From Dermatemys mawii (lineage: Eukaryota > Chordata > Testudines > Dermatemydidae): a DNA stretch of 64,000 bases. The notes under the pieces are model-generated. The model saw only the letters and a list, made by a program, of their open reading frames with translations. It was not told where the DNA came from and did not search any database. The position numbers were made by a program, and so were the translations under genes. Positions 45,861 through 56,170 of the stretch are shown here, one piece after another (within the stretch, counting starts at the first letter, position 1; the number at the start of each line of letters is the position of its first letter). Location of the stretch: contig ML677343.1 of NCBI GenBank assembly GCA_007922305.1, positions 32,629,017 through 32,693,016 of the forward strand, read 5' to 3'.

Positions 45861-46109
45861 TTCACTTGGGCCTCTGTCTCCCAAGACACCTGCTGCATGC
45901 CCTGAAGAGACGGGAGCACCGAAAGCTCGCCAGCCCATTGCATCCCGCCCATCACCACTGCCAAGCGGAAATTGGCAAACTGGTCAACAGAGAACAAAGT
46001 CCAACGAAGACAAATGTCAGGTGCTACCTGCAGGGAAGAAAAGGCAAATGCACCCGTCCGGAAGGGGGTAACTGGCTTGCAGCAGCACTGCTGAGCAGGG
46101 GCTGGGGGC

Positions 46110-46740
46110 TGGGGTGGATCCCAACCTCAACATGAGTTTAAAAATGCGATGGAGTTGCAAAAAAAGCAAATCAATTTTGGGTTGCATTCCAGAGGCACAG
46201 CCTGCTAGCCCTGCGAGGCAATGGTACTGCTCAGCTCGGCGCTGGTTAGGCTGTGAGAACTGTGCCCAGTTCTGGTCATCGCTGTACAGAAGGGAAATAG
46301 AAAAACTGGAAAGGATCCAGAGACGAGTGACAAAGATGGTCGAAGGGCTGGAACACAAGCCATGCGAGCAGAGGCTGAAGGAACTGGGTGTGTTTAGTTT
46401 GGAAGGGAGGAGATTGCGGGGGGATCTGATAGCTGTCTTCAAATACTTGAAAGGCTCCCCTAAAAAAAGCTGGAGGAAAGCTGTTCTCTCCAGCCACTGA
46501 GGCAGGACCAGAGGTGATGGGATCAAACTCCAGCTGAGCAGATTTAGATTAAATCTCAGGAAAAACTTCCTAACAGTCAGAACAGGAGGACAAAGAAGAG
46601 ACAATGAAGAGACGCCTCGGGAGGTGGTGGAAGCTCCTTTGCTGGTGGTTTTCCAAAGGAGGCTGGAGCCCTCTGTCTGGAATGGTTTAGACCCAACAAA
46701 TATGAAGCCTAGGACTGGAAGGGACCTTGGCAGGACCAAT
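46110..46740 (+). mobile_element. CR1 LINE fragment, plus strand
   Basis: It carries 'ggaaaggatccagagacgag', 'cttgaaaggctcccctaaaa', 'aaatctcaggaaaaacttcc' and 'gaagcctaggactggaaggg', the usual CR1 order up to the 3' end. It meets the next CR1, in opposite orientation, at about 46,740, so the two 3' ends face each other. Confidence 0.8.
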
Positions 46741-47415
46741 AATCTGGACTATTCCTGACAGGTGTTTGTCTAGCCTGCTCCAGATCCTGTATCTTGACCT
46801 CAGGGTTCCTTCTAACCCCATGGCTCTATTGAGCTCTTTCAGCCCTTCTCTCTAAGGCAGGGTTTCTAAGCCTGTCCTCATTCTCCTGGCTCTTCTCCAA
46901 TTTGTCAACGTCCTTCTTGAAATGTGAGCCCAAGAACTGGACGTGGGATTCCAGCAGCAGTCACCCCAGTGCCCAAGAGCTCACATCCCTCTCTACTCCA
47001 CCTCCAGATTCACCTGTTTATGGATCCCACTATTACCATTATCAACCAAACTTGTAATCCCATCAAAAAAACCTGAGCTCTTTGGAGAGGAATCTATTTT
47101 CCATAACTGTTGAGTGGCATAAATTACATTATCCACCTTTAATTCTTTCTTTATTGAGTCCCGATCAGCCGCTCCATTATCTTGTCTGGGATTGATGTCA
47201 AGCTGACAGACCTATAAATACCTAGGTCCTTCTGTTGCCCTTTTAAAATTTGGCTCAACGTTCGCTTTCTTCCCATCTGGAGCTTCCCCAGGGCTGCAAG
47301 ATTTGCTGAAAATCAACACTGATGGCACAGCGAGCTCCCTGGCCAGCTCTTTTACAACTCTAGGGTGCGATTTATCTGGATCTGCTGATTTCAAAATATC
47401 TGACTTCAGTAGCTT
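46741..47415 (-). mobile_element. CR1 LINE fragment, minus strand
   Basis: The minus strand reads as CR1 ORF2 (HPRVVKELARELAVPSVLIF and SKSCSPGEAPDGK in the 47,212-47,727 frame) and its 3' end. It has an uninterrupted version of the junction that is split at 7,590/8,721. Confidence 0.8.
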
Positions 47416-49594
47416 CTGACACAGCCAGAGGAACAAGGCTCTGGACACCAACAGCCCTGGCCCTAGCCAGTGTTCGGAGCCCAGGGAGAGCGGCCCCACA
47501 CCTTGCCCTACTCGTGGCCAGCTCAGCATCTCTGCAGCCCGGCAGCTCCTGGGAGCTGTAAGTTGCCCTGAGCGGGAAGGTTCAAGTCGGCAGGGTTCCC
47601 TCATACAGCAGCACAGGCGGTCGGGGGGTGGGAGGGGAAGTCTGGGCACCCTGGCACTGAAAACCACTTGCTGTGCAGGGCTCTGGTGCCACCAGCATGA
47701 CAGGGCGGTTTTGGCTTCCCCATTCACGTTGTGCTCGCCCCACTTCCTTCACCACATGCAGCCTCCCTACTGCTCTTCCCCTCCTGGCTCTGCTGCTGGG
47801 GGGGGATCAGAGGGAAAGACACGAGTTGTTGGCCAAGGGCTGTTTGCTGAGGTCAGCCACTGCGGCGAGCTCCAGGTTCGAGGTTCTGCGTGTGCTCCTA
47901 CCCACGCCCCCAGGCGGGGAGCGCCGTTGGAGGCCTCAGAAGAGCCCTGGGTTGAGGAGTTGGCAGTGCTAGGTGGGCACAAGGCAGGGAGGGCAGTGCC
48001 GGGAGCGCTCTTATTCCAGGAGATCCACACCCTTCTCAGGCCACTGGGGAAAGGGGCAAACCCACAGGGAGGGCAACGGGGCAGCTTGTCTGGAAGCAGG
48101 AGGCCGGATCCTCAGGCCAGTCCGGAACTGGGATCCGTGCAGCTCCCGTCTACACCCAGCTGCGGTTTCTGGTGTTCTGCAGGCATGGGCTGTGCTGAGG
48201 CTCCATCAACGGGGAGTCACCCCAGCGGGGGCAGGGTGCCGTCAGCTCTACACCTGTCCTGGGCCAGGCCAGCCCCTGTCTACACACGCTGCATCCCACA
48301 AGGCAGTGGGGCCTGCAGCAGTTTCTTCACTGGGTCACTCTGGCCTTTCTGTGGGGGTTGAGGAAAATCCACCCCTCCACGCCCGGGTCCGGGAAGGCCG
48401 GACCCAATGCCAGGTCTTCCTGCATTACAATCCGGCCTGGGTAGCTCAGACCTCCTGCACGCTGGGGCCCTCCGGGAGTATCAGAGACTGAGTCCTTGGG
48501 GGTGCCCTGCCCTCCCTTCCCTCTGCTCTCTGGCTGAGCTGCTCATTAGCCCTCCTCCCTTATTAGCTACTCGTTAGCCTGATGGCGGCTGGGGAGGAAT
48601 CTGGCTCCCTGGGGGTGAGGCTGGCGTGGGTGAGCGGTGAGACGCAGGGGTGGGTGTGACACAGGGCGCCAGGGGCTGGGGAGGGCAGCGCTGGCAGTGG
48701 GCGGCTGGCACCTATCCCATGACGTGGCTCAGGGCCCCCAGAGGCCAGGGGCTGCTTTTCGAAGGGGCTGAGGGCAGAGTAGACGGTAGAGCAGGCACGG
48801 CTGGGCTGCCGCAGCCCTTTGGGCAGCTCTTCACACGGGCTGCTGGGCCAGCACCTGTGGGGCAACTGCAACCTGGCCCTGGTTCTGATCCAGGCTCTGG
48901 TAGGGCGGCCACTCAGGCCCAGGGCTGGTTCTGACTCACTCGGGACAGGAGTGTTGGCTGTGACCTGTTTCCAGCTCCTGCTCTGAACTCTTAAAAGCGA
49001 ATGTAAGGCTGATCCCAGAGGCTGCACTGGGAGTGTCAAGCGCTGTGCCCTGGCTAGAGATCCAGGGCTGGATGCAGGCCTAGGCCCACAGCTAGGGGCC
49101 CAGCTCCGGGAGTCATGTGATTCCAGAACATATGTTTTCATTTTGTGTCTTTCTGTTCCTGGTGGCTACAAAGGAAAGCTGGAAAATTGGTGTGACAGTT
49201 GCAGAGATGCTGCCTGAGTCTGCAGAGAGCCTGAAACAATAGCTCTGGGCCGTGACCTGCCCCTGCTGTGTTGGTGGGGAAAGGCTCCCCTGCTGCCATT
49301 CCTGAGGGGGTGAAAGGTGCCCCAGGCTGCTGCCCAGGCCTGGGGGATCCCTGCCACTGTCCCTCCTAGCAGCAAACAGGACAGCAGAAGGCGGCCGTGG
49401 CACAGGGGCTGGAGCCATGGGGCCCCATGATGCCATGGTTATACCCCAAATTGCCTTGCTCTGCCCCAGCCCAGAGCAGGTTCAGCCTGTGGACCAGCAG
49501 AACAAACCTGCTGAGTGCCCCATGCTCTGGGCTGCACCTGAGAGGGGACACGGCTTCACCCCCGTGGACAGAACAGGCCGGGGGTGCGTGTGTG

Positions 49595-49671
49595 TAATAG
49601 GAGCCTATATTAAAAAAAAAGCCCCCAATATCAGAACTGTCCCTATAAAATCAGGACATCTGCTCACCCTA
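49595..49671 (-). mobile_element. 124-bp hAT-like MITE, damaged copy 3
   Basis: Reading the minus strand from 49,671: TAGGGTGAGCAGATGTCCTG, then attttatagggacag and ataggctcctatta, as in the other two copies. The second end is missing. Confidence 0.75.
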
Positions 49672-50394
49672 GTGGGCCCCCTGCACTGATTGGGGTGTGT
49701 GAGCCCCTTGCCAAGAGCAGCGGGGATTTGTCCGGGGGTGTTAATGTCTGAGCCGTTCATGCTACAGGGACACGTACTGTCCTGCCAGGCTGCAGCTGCA
49801 AGTGGCACCGTTCCCAGGGCTGCCAGGAGGCTGAGAGTAGAAATCTGTAGGTCTCGGCCTCAAATGTCAGTCGCAGCAGGAGCTGTGGGATGGACTGATC
49901 CGTCTGCCGGCAGGGATGGGTCAGTGAAACCCCTGGGGGTGGAGGGGGCCCGGGCTGGAGCACTAGGGCCCCCCTCCCCAGCAGCCCTGTGCAGCGGAGC
50001 GTCGGCCTTGGCTGGTGCCACTGCGCCTGCATGGGACGCTTTCCAGCACCCTGCCAGGGGACAGATGGTCCCAGCATCTGTGGAGTGCTTCAGCATTCTG
50101 GAGAGCAGGCCAAGGAAGGGCACTGCCACCCAGCGGCCCGGGGAAGGTGGCCCTGCCTGGAGGGGTAGGACCTGGGACAGCCGGTGCTGACAGGGCCTGG
50201 GGCTGAGAGGGGGGCATGGAGGGGTCCCCTCGGCTTGGACAGCTGGCTGAGAATGGGGCTTCTGCTCTCTGTGTTCAGCACACAAGGGGCTTTGCCCTGG
50301 GGACGGGGAGAGATTACCGAGGGTGCGGGGATACTGGCCAGGTGAGCGTGAGCTCTCCGGCTCTTTCAGTTCCAGCTCATGAGCTGTAGGGAAC

Positions 50395-50610
50395 ATGTGT
50401 GCAATGAGCCCCCCCCGGGGGGGGGGGGGGCAGGGGAGCATGCGCAGGGGAGCATGCACATCTGTAATGGTGGGTTGAGGGGAGTGAGTGTGTCCAGTGT
50501 GCAATGACAGGTGGGGGAATGTGCAGTGTGTAACAGCAGGTGTGTGGGGGGGGGGGGGGGTGAGTGTGCCCAGTGTGCAATGGCAGCGATGTGAATGTGC
50601 AGCCCTGAGT
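50395..50610. repeat. G-rich minisatellite, about 80-bp unit
   Basis: Two and a half copies of a unit holding 'gtgagtgtgtccagtgtgca' and 'atgtgcagtgtgtaacagca', with C8/G14 and G14 runs at 50,409-50,430 and 50,548-50,561. The runs are prone to sequencing and assembly error, so copy number is uncertain. Confidence 0.75.
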
Positions 50611-51024
50611 ATACCAGCTCTCAGTGCTGCCTTCTTCCCTCCATGCCATTCTCCCTGGTGCCCGGCTCAGGGCCACCAGCCCTTCCTGCGCCCTGCGGGG
50701 GAACTGCAGCCCAGCCATGCTCAGCGCAGATGTGCAAGGCGTTAATGTAGGGACTGTGCTACAGGCGCTGGGTAGTGTGGGTGTGCTCATGAGCATGGTG
50801 GGTCAGTTCTGTGTCATAGGCTCTGTACTGCCAGCAGCGATTCTCCCCTCCGGCGGCGCTAGGGGCCGGAGCTGCTGGAGTAGGTAACTTGACTCTCCAG
50901 GCCCTGTTCCCAGAGTGGAGCTCGCTGCTGCGTGTGCCCCTTGGCTAGCTCGGTGCGAGATTCCTCCCATAGAGAGTGGGTTCTGCCACATTCCTGCCTG
51001 GTGGCAGGGCCCGGCCTATTCCTG

Positions 51025-51038
51025 CCAGCAGGGGGCAG
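51025..51038 (+). promoter_or_regulatory. CTCF consensus site, plus strand
   Basis: CCAGCAGGGGGCAG matches the published CTCF consensus CCASYAGRKGGCRS at all 14 positions. CTCF organises chromatin loops and boundaries. It lies 2.7 kb upstream of the predicted CDH15 start. Binding in cells is not shown by sequence. Confidence 0.6.
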
Positions 51039-51188
51039 TGCTGCTTGCTCCCAGGCCACTTCCGTGCCAGGCCCTGCTTTTGAAGGCCCAGTCCTTTGAA
51101 CAGAAGGACTAGGGCTGAGATGCTAAAGCTGTCCCCTGTTGTAACCCTAGTTACTGCTCGGTGCACGGGTCAATGTCTTGATGTTCGG

Positions 51189-51472
51189 CAGCAGAACCCC
51201 GGAGTCGTGAACACCTCGGGAATGGGGGTTGCTTGTAACTCTGAACAAAACTTTGTGGTTCTTTCAAAAGTTGACAGCTGAACGTTGACTTCGCCCAGCT
51301 TCGAGCTGTTTCTGTGCAGAATGGAAATGCTGCTTTCTCTGGGTTTTTTAAGTTTAACGCAGCCATGGACTGTTTTTACTATTTTGGTCTGTGCTGGTGT
51401 CTGATTGCGAACTTCCGGTTCCAGACGAGGGGTGAGGCTGACTGGTCAGTTCCGAACGCTGAGGTTCTGCTG
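51189..51472. mobile_element. Tigger-like (TcMar) non-autonomous element
   Basis: The ends are CAGCAGAACCCCGGAGTCGT and, on the other strand, CAGCAGAACCTCAGCGTTCG, an imperfect inverted repeat of the pogo/Tigger kind. The central text 'ttgacagctgaacgttgact' and 'tgcgaacttccggttccaga' is common in reptile repeats. No transposase and no clean TA duplication remain. Confidence 0.6.
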
Positions 51473-53439
51473 CACGTTTCAGCTGTTCTGAACATTAAAC
51501 AGTTTCTCTAAGCTTGGAGGAAATGTTGTGTTTGTTTTTATTTTCTTACATAGGGTGTGAATAAATGCAGTTCTACAGCCCCTAGCGTGCAAATGTATCA
51601 TCTTATCTGACGGGGATAAGTCGTGTGTGCAAATGGTGCATCGAAGTTGTGAAATGGGCTGCAAATGCAGTCAAAAATAAGGTTTTCAAAAGTTTAACAA
51701 ATGGAGGGAGGGGGGCGCCGAAGACACTCCTCACTTGGGCCACCATTTAGTCTTGAGGCAGCCCTGCTGCGGTGGCCCCCAGGGAGGGGCAATGGCGGTG
51801 GTGGGACAGCAGGGGGTAGGGAGGCAGTCAGCTGTACCCCTCCTCAAACCGTTAGCTCCTGTCCATGCCGTGGCGGGGTACCTGGTGCCTTGTCCAGGAA
51901 CAGGCCCAGCCAGCTGTGCAAAGCCACCCATGGTGCTGGGGCGGGGACTCCACAGGGCGTCCCTGCTGCCAACAGGCAGGCAAGCACCCAGAGCCACCTT
52001 CCAGGGGAGGCTGGCCAGGGATGGGTGCGGAAGGGAGGCAATGGGCCCCTTGCTCTCGGGGTGCACTGGAGGCCATGTGCTCTGATTCCAGGGGAGAGCA
52101 CCCTCCCTCTGGCCAGGGCACAAAGCAGCCGCGCTCCCCTCCAGAACGGCCAGCCCCAGACCCTCCTGGCTGAAAGGACGGAGCCCCTGAGTGCAGGGAT
52201 GAGAGAATCCCCAGGAAATGGCAGGAAATAAACAAAGACCGCTCCTGATTCCGGCTTTGTCGCACCCACACAGCTCTGCCACCTGTCCCTGCCCTCGGCT
52301 TTGCCCCCCCACCCCCGATACGTCCAGACTCACCCCCTCTCCCTCTGGCTGGCGAGCGGCTCTTTGAGTCACCGGTGGCAGCTGTTCAGAGCCATCCTTC
52401 GCCTGCCAGAGCCGGAGCCAGGGGGAGAGGCCAACAGGGGAGGCCCTGCCAGCCCGGGCTCCCCACCTTCGCAACAGCGGTCAGCGAATGAGGGCACCTC
52501 TCTGTGCCGTGACTCCCCAGTGTGACCCGAGGGGCAGTAACCCTCCCCCGGCCCCGCATCTGTCTGCTCCGTTTAGTTGGGGCAGGTGCCGTCTGACACA
52601 GCTCAGCCCTGCAGCCAGAACGCTGCCCCGTGAGGAAGGCTAGCGGAGGTGGGAACCTCATCATATCCGGCCATTTTCCCTGTGCCCGACCCAGCGCCAG
52701 GCTCTCGCAGGGCACTGGCAGAGCCCACTCTAGCCCCCAGGCTGAGGAAGGGGTAGGTAGCCTGGTGCGCTGGGGCAGGGCCCAGGAGGGCAGTGACAGG
52801 GCAGGAGCCGGGGTCCTGATTGAGGGGGGCTCAGAAGGTGGCAGGGTGCGAAGGGAAGGGGGAGCTGTCTGTGTTGCCCTGTCTCCAGGGCAGAGCTGTG
52901 TGTGTGTTGTGTGGGACACTCTGGGGGCCCTGGTGTGTAGCACTGGGGGGCTGTAGCTGTAGAGGGGGGCGGGGAGCCAAAGGCCCTGCCGTTCAGACAC
53001 CGGTGGTACCGGGCTATGGAACCAGGCCTCGCCCAGCGTGGGTGGGTGGCTGTAGCGTGGCAAGCGTGAGCGTCTGGGAAACTGAGGCCCAGCAGGGATG
53101 TGCTGTGACTGAGCCCAGAGTCTAGGGTCCCCATGGGGCCCCTCAGCCAGGGCAGGCTCTCTGCACCCCCAAAGGGCTCGGCGGCCGCTGTGCTGTGGGG
53201 GAAGGGCACTTGCTGTGCATTAGCCTGTATTGACTGGGAGCCGGATTCACTAAATGGGAAGGAGTGAAATCGGCATCTCCTTGCAGCCGTGGCTCTGCTG
53301 GGCGGGGGGGTCCGAGCTGACTGGCATTGGCCTGGCACCACGTTCTTAGCTGAGCCTGGCGCTCAGCCCTCTGGCTGGCACTCAGCTAAAGTGCCAGCAG
53401 GGGCCATGGTCCGGAGCTGGGAGCTGCCCATCCCCCCCA
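51473..53439. other. Upstream flank of CDH15
   Basis: The first 230 bp are AT-rich, then the sequence is GC-rich. ORFs up to 247 codons at 51,731-52,474 and nearby show no domain and overlap on several frames. No gene is supported. Confidence 0.55.
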
Positions 53440-53707
53440 CCCCCAGTGCAGTGGGCAGGGGTGATATCTGACCTGCTGTGTAATGGGGACAGCTGCTCTC
53501 CCCCCGCTCCCCGGCCCTGCTGTAATATTCATCCCTCCCCCCACCCCACCCCCGGCGTGCACAGCACATGTGCTGTCACTCAGCCAGACAACAGTTTTAT
53601 TTCAGCTCCGGACTGGAGAGCTCCACACAAGAGAGTCGGTCGCTCCCACTCCGAGCCCCGCGGTCCCTGCCCAAGGCGCTGACGCTGCCAGCCCGGAGAC
53701 CGGCGGG
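53440..53707 (+). promoter_or_regulatory. CDH15: Probable CDH15 promoter and 5' UTR
   Basis: GC-rich sequence just before the predicted start codon. It contains the E-box CAGCTG at 53,490-53,495 and the 16-bp palindrome ACAGCACATGTGCTGT at 53,561-53,576, centred on an E-box. A weak TATA-like TTTTATTT is at 53,595-53,602. E-boxes bound by MyoD-family factors are known to drive muscle genes such as M-cadherin. Here their role is inferred. Confidence 0.45.
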
Positions 53708-53761
53708 ATGGAAAGCCCCTGCCTTATCGCCTTCTGCCTCCTGGCGCCCCTCTGGGCTCAG
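53708..53761 (+). CDS. CDH15: Probable CDH15 exon 1, signal peptide
   Basis: The 18-codon exon MESPCLIAFCLLAPLWAQ is a signal peptide: a short polar start, a hydrophobic core (CLIAFCLLAPLW) and a small residue near the end. It is followed by the donor CAG|GTAAGA at 53,762, giving a phase-0 intron. A signal-peptide exon with this length and phase is what the M-cadherin (CDH15) gene begins with. The location, downstream of ACSF3 on the same strand, matches amniote gene order. Sequence similarity of signal peptides is weak, so the call relies on context plus the next exon. Confidence 0.65.
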
Positions 53762-55488
53762 GTAAGAGCAGGCACCGGGCCGGGTGCTGACGACCGGTGC
53801 CCAGCCCCGGCTCTGCGGCAGGGGGCACCACGGCCTAGGGCGGTGGCCACCAAAGGGAGGTTATGGAGTCGCTCTGGCTCATGTTGCTTTGGGGTTTCCA
53901 GGGCTTGGGATCCGAGCCAGAGCGTCACCCCCAGGGCTGCTGGGTACTTGGCAGGCCCCAGCTCGGCCCCTGCATGGAGAGGATGGGAAGGTTTAAGCCA
54001 GGACGGTGTGGCAGGGAGTCCCACAGGCGCTGCCCAAAGACCACGCTCAGCCCAGAGCCCGGCTCCCGGAGCCTGGGGAAAGGAGGACGGGGGGGCAGAC
54101 GGCTGAGTCCCGGCACATGGAGCCCGGGGAGGGGGAGAGCAGAGCACGGAAGACAGGCTGGGGCCCAGGACACAAACCCTATTGACTGGGAGTCCTAGGC
54201 TGGAGCTCAGCGGGGAGTAGGAGCAGTACGTCTGCCCATGGCTGGCCTGGGAGGAGGAGGGGCCTGTTCTGCTGGGCCAGCTCTCTGTGGGCTCCTGGCC
54301 GGCCTACCCTGTGTGGGGTGGAGGTGCGGCGCCCCCACAGGGGGAAGGGATTGAATGCACTGGATACCTCACAGGCAGGGGGGCCTCCGGTCGCCACCTC
54401 CTCAGGAAATGCAGCTGCCGGGGATTAGGTGGCGGGGGTGAGGGGCTGCAGCCGTCCTTGGGCAGTTTATGCTGTTGTGAAACCAGATCTGGGCAAAGAG
54501 GCTTTCGAGGGGTCACAACTCCACGGGACAGGCTGCTGCCCTCCCCCTGCGGTGACAGCGCGGCCTTAACCGCTAGCTGGCCAGGGTCTTGTATTGGGAG
54601 CCATCCCCATAGCGTCTGGGCATCTCCGACCGATGGGAGCCCGCCTTCCCTGGGCGTATCCCCCCAGTGGTGTTAGCCAGTGAGTGTTCAGTGCCTGGGG
54701 CTTTGGGGTTCTGCAATGAGCCCACAGTTCCAGGGTTCTGCTGTGTGTGTGTGATATATTTACTAATTGTGCCCAGGCACACCAGTAACAGGCCCCCATG
54801 GTGCCGGGCTCTGTAGGTTATTAGGTGTCTGATGATAATGCCCATGACCCCGTGGTGCTGGGCTCTGTACATTTAGGTGTATGATGGTAGTGCCCGGGAC
54901 CCCATGGTGCTGGGTGCTGTATGTTTAGGTGTATGACGGTAGTGCCCGGGACCCCGTGGAGCCCAGCACTGTACAAATAGAACAAGACAGTCCTGGCCCC
55001 ACACAGCGTAGTGGGGTTGTATGTGCACCAGTCCTGAGAAACTGGGGCTCCTCTCCTGCAGGCCCGCACGGGGAAAGGGCCTTTGACACCAGGCTTAAGG
55101 AGCATTTAACCCCCTCTCCAAATCCTGCTGCACTCCCCCAGCCCCAGCACCTCCCAGAGTCCCCCCAGCTCCCTGTCTCCCCACTGCAGCCTGGCTTCCC
55201 TCGCCTTTGAGGAGCATTGCTGCCCCTCCCCCGGGGGGCGGGGGCTGGGAGCTGTTCCACAGCTGGGGAAAGGGGCAGTGTCCTGGTGATGGACAGGCAG
55301 GTGGGCTGACAGCTGACGGGAACCCTCCCTCCCAGCCAGCTCCATTCAGGTTACCTAGTCAAAACAAGCCCTCTTTTCCCCGCCCCTCCCCTGGGGATGG
55401 CAGCTGGGCCAAAGCAAAGCAGAGGGAGCCGTGGAAGCTGCACCGGGTTCTGTCAGGACCTTCGGCCCCACATGGCCCCGCTGCACAG
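53762..55488 (+). other. CDH15 intron 1
   Basis: 1,727 bp, donor GTAAGA, acceptor 'ctgcacag'. It contains the 52-bp minisatellite at 54,794-54,975. The long ORFs across it are not supported as coding. Confidence 0.55.
54794..54999. repeat. 52-bp minisatellite, 3.4 units
   Basis: Units start CCCCATGGTG or CCCCGTGGTG at 54,794, 54,848, 54,900 and 54,952. Steps are 54, 52 and 52 bp. Each unit carries 'ctgggctctgtac' and 'aggtgtatga' with a few substitutions. The last unit runs into 'acaagacagtcctggcccca', which resembles an old LINE 3' end, so the array may have grown from that element. Confidence 0.85.
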
Positions 55489-55585
55489 CTCCTGATCCCC
55501 GGCTGGAGGCACACTGCAGAGCCACCACTAGGCTGCTACCCCAGCAATGAGCGGAGAAAACGACACCAGTATGCCTGGCCCATCA
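55489..55585 (+). CDS. CDH15: Probable CDH15 exon 2, prodomain and mature N-terminus
   Basis: 97 bp, from acceptor ctgcacag to donor GTGAGT at 55,586. In phase with exon 1 it reads LLIPGWRHTAEPPLGCYPSN then ERRKRHQYAWPIS. Features that fit CDH15: similar length to the mammalian exon (about 31 residues), start (I/V)PGWR, a furin-type RRKR site eight residues before the end, and a final PIS split at phase 1, where the mammalian protein continues VSEN. An oddity: the mature chain would begin HQYAWPIS, whereas cadherins of this class have a tryptophan at position 2, used in strand-swapped adhesion. Here the only tryptophan is at position 5. The rest of the protein, including all cadherin repeats, lies outside the window. 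Confidence 0.6.
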
Positions 55586-55894
55586 GTGAGTCCCCTACAC
55601 CCCTGCCTGCAGCCACAGTCACCTCGTCCACAGAGAGAGCTGTGCACCGTGTGTTCACCATCACCTTACCACATGCATTGTGCCTCTTACGCACGCACAC
55701 TGCGACACAGACTATCCGTGTGCACACGCACACTCTCAGGTGGCCAAACTCTCTCGGTAGCACTGCGGCAGTCGTGCGGGTTTCCTGTGCTCTGTACTTG
55801 TGTGCACAAAGGAGCTATGGCAGGAGGGCTTTGGCTGCCGGGGAGAGGCATCTGTCTGCTGTGCCTGTGGGGATCTGGTGGGGCGCCGTGAGGA

Positions 55895-56170
55895 GCCAGC
55901 AGAACCAGGGGGGTCTGGTAGAACAGGGGGGTCTGTTGGAACTAACCAGGGGGGATCTGGTAGACCTGGGCGGGGATCTGGTAGAACTGGGGGGTCTGTT
56001 GGAACCCAGGGGAGGGTCTGGTAGACCTGGCGGTGGTGGGGTTTGGTGGAGCCACAGGGATCTGGTAGAAGAGGGTGGGGATCTGGTATGACCAGGGGGT
56101 CTGTTGGAACCGGGGCTGGGGGATCTGGTAGACCAGGCGGAGGGGGATCTGGTGGAGCTGCGGGGATCTG
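55895..56170. repeat. GGGGATCTGGTAGAAC minisatellite
   Basis: Irregular tandem array of units such as 'ggggatctggtagacctggg' and 'ggggggtctgttggaacc', about 30-40 bp each. The plus-strand ORF across it (VELGGLLEPRGG and similar) is repetitive protein from the array and not a gene. Confidence 0.8.

Larger units (their letters stand above)
47416..51188. other. GC-rich intergenic stretch
   Basis: ORFs of 170-216 codons on both strands without domains. It contains a damaged hAT MITE, a G-rich minisatellite and a CTCF match, listed separately. No gene is supported. Confidence 0.55.

Noticed and set aside
47711..48361. 216-codon ORF
   Set aside because: GC-driven frame without recognisable domain or flanking splice sites.
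53391..53404. CTCF-like word CCAGCAGGGGCCAT
   Set aside because: Two mismatches from the consensus.
55207..56091. 294-codon ORF covering CDH15 exon 2
   Set aside because: Only the 32 codons between splice sites are taken as coding. The rest runs through intron and minisatellite.
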